Program-made: the position numbers and the translations under genes
The notes under the pieces: model-generated
Database searches by the model: none
Told to the model about the DNA's origin: nothing
The model's input: only the letters and a program-made list of their open reading frames with translations
Assembly: GCA_001871595.1 (NCBI GenBank)
Contig: MNVH01000050.1
Span: 1-39,176 of the forward strand
Source: Candidatus Micrarchaeota archaeon CG1_02_55_22
GTDB lineage: Archaea > Micrarchaeota > Micrarchaeia > Norongarragalinales > UBA97
Direction of reading: 5' to 3'
DNA: 39,176 nucleotides
Shown here: in pieces, positions 36,481 to 39,176 of the stretch
Numbering within the stretch: the stretch's first letter is position 1
How the letters are laid out: each line of letters begins with the position of its first letter

Positions 36481-37932
36481 TTACTTTTTCCTTTCCAATA
36501 ACGTGAGCCCGAGGCGCACGCCTACGCCCGTTGCGCCGACTGCACGGTATGGTGAGGGTTTCTTGTTCCACGCCGTGCCCGCGATGTCGAGGTGCGCCCA
36601 CGGCGTCTTCTCGACAAACGTCTTAAGGAATGATGCGCCCGAGTGCCCACCTGCAACGCCGGGCTCGCCAATGTTCTTGACGTCGGCAACAAGGCTCTTG
36701 ACTTTCTCGTCGTACTCCGGCCAGTTCGGCATGGGCCAGCAACGGTCGCCCGACTCCTCGCCTGCGGCCCGCACGCGCTCGACGAGCTTGTCGTCATTGC
36801 CGAACAACCCTGCAGCCACGTCGCCCAAAGCAACCACTATCGCTCCGGTGAGCGTGGCGAAATCGATTATCTCGTCAACGTCCTGCTTTTCAGCGAATGC
36901 TAGAGCGTCCGCCAGGAGCACGCGCCCCTCGGCGTCCGTGTTAAGCACTTCAATCGTCTTGCCAGACAGGGTTTTGATGATGTCGCCCGGGCGGTACGCG
37001 CTGCCGGACGGCATGTTCTCGGCCGCACCGAAAACGCCTACTACGCGGCCGGCGTAATTGAGTTCCTTAACGGCTTTCATTAATGCGATTACCGTGCAAG
37101 CGCCCGACTTGTCGAACTTCATCTCATCCATCGAATTAGACGGTTTTATCGAGATTCCACCCGTGTCAAAAGTAATTCCCTTTCCAACGAACGCCGTGCC
37201 CTTTCCCTTGCCTTGCCACTCCATCAAGACGAGTTTTGGCTCGCTCGCGCTGCCAGAGCCGACGGCGAGAATCGCGTTCGCGCCCATCTTCTTTAGCTCG
37301 GTCTTGCCGTATACTGTGACTTTCATCTTTCCGCCCGCGAGCTTGAGCGCTTCCTGCGCGAGGTACTCGGGGTTGACAACGTTGGCCGGTTCGTTATCCA
37401 CGTCCCGGCAATAATTGGTTGCCTCGCCGTAAACCATGCCCCTTGAGAAAGAGTCCTTATACTTCACCACTTCCGCGCCGTAGAGCACAAACTCGGCGAG
37501 GTTTTTTACGGGCTCGTCCTTTTTCGAAAAGTACTTGTCGAAGGAATAGCACGCCAAAAGCGCACCCTCGGCAGCGACTTGAATTATTTTCTCCGCGTCG
37601 AGCCCGCACTTTATTACCGGCGCCGCAGCCGTAGAGTAACCGCGCAATCTAACCGAACTTGCGAAAGCGCCGTAAGCTTTTCTTGCCCCGTCGAACGAAA
37701 AGTCTTTCTGGGTACCAAGCCCGACCACGGCGACTACGGGTTTGAGTGTGTCGACGAATAGTATCTCGCTAGCTTTGCCGGCGAAAGCGCCGCGCTTGAC
37801 CGCTTCATCGTAGAACGCTCCCGCGTCGCCCTGCAAGCCCGACGGCTTGAGCGCCTTGCCATCGTCTGACTGGAACGCGAACGCCGCGATTACCTGTTGT
37901 TTGGATGCCTCTTGGCTGACCGAAAGCTTCAC
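36481..37932 (-). CDS. pepA: leucyl aminopeptidase, M17 family
   Basis: Cytosolic hexameric zinc/manganese exopeptidase that removes N-terminal residues from peptides. 483 residues, full length. N-terminal domain ~1-160. The catalytic domain contains VGKGITFDTGGISIKPS (metal-binding Lys and Asp), KFDKSGACTV, the signature NTDAEGRVLLADAL and HLDIAGTAW. GTG start with GGTGG 7 nt upstream; a TATA-like GCTTAAAG near 37967-37974. PepA is more usual in bacteria than archaea, so ancient transfer is possible. First gene of an operon with the winged-helix regulator and four-TM protein. Confidence 0.95.
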   Translation of the reverse strand: MKLSVSQEASKQQVIAAFAFQSDDGKALKPSGLQGDAGAFYDEAVKRGAFAGKASEILFVDTLKPVVAVVGLGTQKDFSFDGARKAYGAFASSVRLRGYSTAAAPVIKCGLDAEKIIQVAAEGALLACYSFDKYFSKKDEPVKNLAEFVLYGAEVVKYKDSFSRGMVYGEATNYCRDVDNEPANVVNPEYLAQEALKLAGGKMKVTVYGKTELKKMGANAILAVGSGSASEPKLVLMEWQGKGKGTAFVGKGITFDTGGISIKPSNSMDEMKFDKSGACTVIALMKAVKELNYAGRVVGVFGAAENMPSGSAYRPGDIIKTLSGKTIEVLNTDAEGRVLLADALAFAEKQDVDEIIDFATLTGAIVVALGDVAAGLFGNDDKLVERVRAAGEESGDRCWPMPNWPEYDEKVKSLVADVKNIGEPGVAGGHSGASFLKTFVEKTPWAHLDIAGTAWNKKPSPYRAVGATGVGVRLGLTLLERKK

Positions 37933-37996
37933 GTTAATACCACCGCGAACCCTTAGGCCGGAAACGACTTTAAGCGTGTCGTTTGCTTTTCCGAGG

Positions 37997-38004
37997 TTTT
38001 AAAA
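37997..38004 (+). promoter_or_regulatory. TATA box for the three-TM membrane protein
   Basis: TTTTAAAA is centred ~26 nt before ATG 38027; leaderless. Confidence 0.55.
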
Positions 38005-38026
38005 GCCGCTTCGGCGTAAGCTGCGT

Positions 38027-38398
38027 ATGGATTACTGGTTTGCTCTCGCGTCGGTTGCAGTTAAGCTGTTGACCGTAGTGCTTGCGCCTATCCTGCTTTT
38101 CTACGCCGCCGTCGCGTGGCACAGCGACCACGCGCGGGACAGCCGCTCGCGCAAGGGCGCGTTATGGGTGCTCTTGCTCGCCGTGGCAGCGCTCTCGCTC
38201 TCGCAGATAATGCAGTTCTACGCCGATTACTCGGGCGAGTGGTGGGCGTCGTTCGCGTCAAGCGCTCTCGTTCTCGCGTTGATGGTATTCGTTTTCATGT
38301 GCGTGCGAGTGTGGGTGCGTCAAGAGATGAAGCCCCACTTTGTTGGGAGCAGGCCTGCGGCTAAATCGGTTAAAACACGCCGGCTGAAGCGGCGCTAG
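38027..38398 (+). CDS. three-TM membrane protein
   Basis: 123 residues with helices at ~8-30, 45-63 and 75-96 and a strongly basic C-tail (KSVKTRRLKRR), which should stay in the cytoplasm. A Trp/Tyr-rich outer loop (FYADYSGEWW) lies between helices 2 and 3. The overall build resembles small archaeal signalling-associated membrane proteins, but no family is recognised. It converges with S3Ae, 4 bases apart. Confidence 0.65.
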   Translation: MDYWFALASVAVKLLTVVLAPILLFYAAVAWHSDHARDSRSRKGALWVLLLAVAALSLSQIMQFYADYSGEWWASFASSALVLALMVFVFMCVRVWVRQEMKPHFVGSRPAAKSVKTRRLKRR

Positions 38399-38402
38399 AA
38401 AT

Positions 38403-39065
38403 CTAGGCGACTACTGCTTCAACAGCCTTTTCGGGCTTGGCTTCCTTGTCTTCGGCCGCGTTTTCTTCGCCCGGCTTCTCGGTGTCGAACTCTTCCTTGA
38501 GCTCGGTCTTCCAGATTTCGACTCTGCGGATTGGCGCGATGGCGTGAAGCTTCTTGTGGATGCCTTGGTTGAGGCGCGTGTAAAGAACGTCTTGAACGAA
38601 TTTGCCAAAGTCCGCGCTCGATGCTAGTTCTGTGATTTCCTTGCCGAGCACATTGCGTATTTGGTTCTTGTGCTCTTGGCTGATCTTGCCTTGGCTTACG
38701 ACCATGACTTTCACGCGGAACTCGATGCCGTCCTTTGAAGTGCACGGGTAGACTACTTCTATGACGTCGCGCCTGCGGCGGATGAGCGTGCGCAGGTATT
38801 CGCGCGCGATGCGGTGGCCGATGAACTTAGCGTAAGCTTTGTTGCCTTTTATCTCTGCAACGCGGAGGCGGACCGTGGTGTACATGTGGCTCAGGTCTTT
38901 AGTGATTTCCTTGAGCGGAATTTCAATGATGCGGTTCATCAGCGTTTCATCGTCGAGCGCGGGCACTTGTGCGGCCTCAATGTTGTTGAGGAAGTTGGGG
39001 GCGAGGATAGAGTACCATTTCTTGGACTTCCACGAGTCGACGACTTTCTTTACCGGTTTAGCCAT
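38403..39065 (-). CDS. rps3ae: 30S ribosomal protein S3Ae (eS1)
   Basis: Small-subunit ribosomal protein shared by archaea and eukaryotes. 220 residues. Recognised by KKWYSILAPNFLNN near the start, EIPLKEITKDLSH, KFIGHRIAREYLRTLIRRRRD, and the C-terminal HAIAPIRRVEIWKTE. A ~30-residue Glu/Lys/Ala-rich tail follows. ATG 39065 has GGTGA ~8 nt upstream. It follows the S15 gene with a 14-base gap in the same operon. Confidence 0.95.
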   Translation of the reverse strand: MAKPVKKVVDSWKSKKWYSILAPNFLNNIEAAQVPALDDETLMNRIIEIPLKEITKDLSHMYTTVRLRVAEIKGNKAYAKFIGHRIAREYLRTLIRRRRDVIEVVYPCTSKDGIEFRVKVMVVSQGKISQEHKNQIRNVLGKEITELASSADFGKFVQDVLYTRLNQGIHKKLHAIAPIRRVEIWKTELKEEFDTEKPGEENAAEDKEAKPEKAVEAVVA

Positions 39066-39079
39066 TAATAGTTCACCAT

Positions 39080-39176
39080 TACTTTACGATGAGCGCGGCC
39101 TTTTCAGGGTCGTACTGCCAGTTTTTGGGCAGTTTCTTTCCGCGGTAGTAGCGTACGAGGCGTTTTATCTTGCTCT
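39080..39176 (-). CDS. rps15: 30S ribosomal protein S15 (C-terminal end only, cut by window)
   Basis: The last ~31 codons are visible: [19 protein letters not shown], then [12 protein letters not shown] and TAA. This is the conserved end of archaeal uS15 (KIRRL-x-RYY ... LPP-x-W-x-YDPE). It is on the minus strand immediately upstream of S3Ae, forming a ribosomal-protein operon. Confidence 0.9.

Overview
The window looks like chromosomal DNA from an archaeon, most likely a small-genome DPANN-type lineage (Diapherotrites or Micrarchaeota would fit). It carries archaeal genes only: transcription factor B, Gar1, Trm1, ribosomal proteins S8e, S3Ae and the end of S15, a TrmB regulator, class III signal peptides and a free-standing 5S rRNA gene. 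TATA boxes lie about 26 nt upstream of many start codons (leaderless genes), and internal operon genes use GGTGA-type Shine-Dalgarno sites. Genes are tightly packed, often with 1-30 base overlaps. The lineage is an inference from gene content; no taxonomic marker was searched.

Layout. (a) 1-2000: the end of an AlbA_2/ATPase-like regulator and a SecB-like archaeal protein. (b) 2100-16000: a large surface-structure locus. It holds a short class III pilin, a roughly 1000-residue membrane-anchored glycoprotein with a discoidin-like head, a class III pilin fused through a Thr-Pro stalk to a repeat domain that looks like a beta-propeller, a further pilin, three pilin-like proteins with a related but altered N-terminus, a winged-helix/coiled-coil protein, a secretion ATPase interrupted by a mini-intein, two TadC/ArlJ-like platform proteins and a KaiC-like ATPase. 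No prepilin peptidase is in the window. (c) 16000-20300: pyruvate kinase, a membrane HExxH protein, endonuclease III, a 43-codon membrane ORF and a histone-fold/coiled-coil pair. (d) 20600-23550: nucleotide-sugar genes (GlmU-like enzyme and phosphosugar mutase), then two tiny membrane proteins and a Bat-type HTH regulator. (e) 23664-23780: 5S rRNA. (f) 23800-26700: membrane proteins, including a compact STT3/AglB-like glycosyltransferase that could use the sugars made in (d) to modify the sequon-rich proteins in (b). (g) 26600-31100: information-processing genes (S8e, Gar1-TFB, Trm1, DHH nuclease) plus a membrane protein with a perfect-period 10-residue repeat. (h) 31100-39176: unknown proteins, a cysteine-rich surface protein divergent from a TrmB regulator across an inverted repeat, a Met/His-rich secreted protein, a small winged-helix/4-TM operon, an M17 aminopeptidase and ribosomal proteins.

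The most interesting items are the pilus locus as a whole, the mini-intein with Ser1 in its ATPase, the propeller-tipped pilin, the recurrent promoters in which one AT-rich core serves two divergent genes, and the three very small membrane-protein genes. I found no tRNA genes, insertion sequences or CRISPR arrays.
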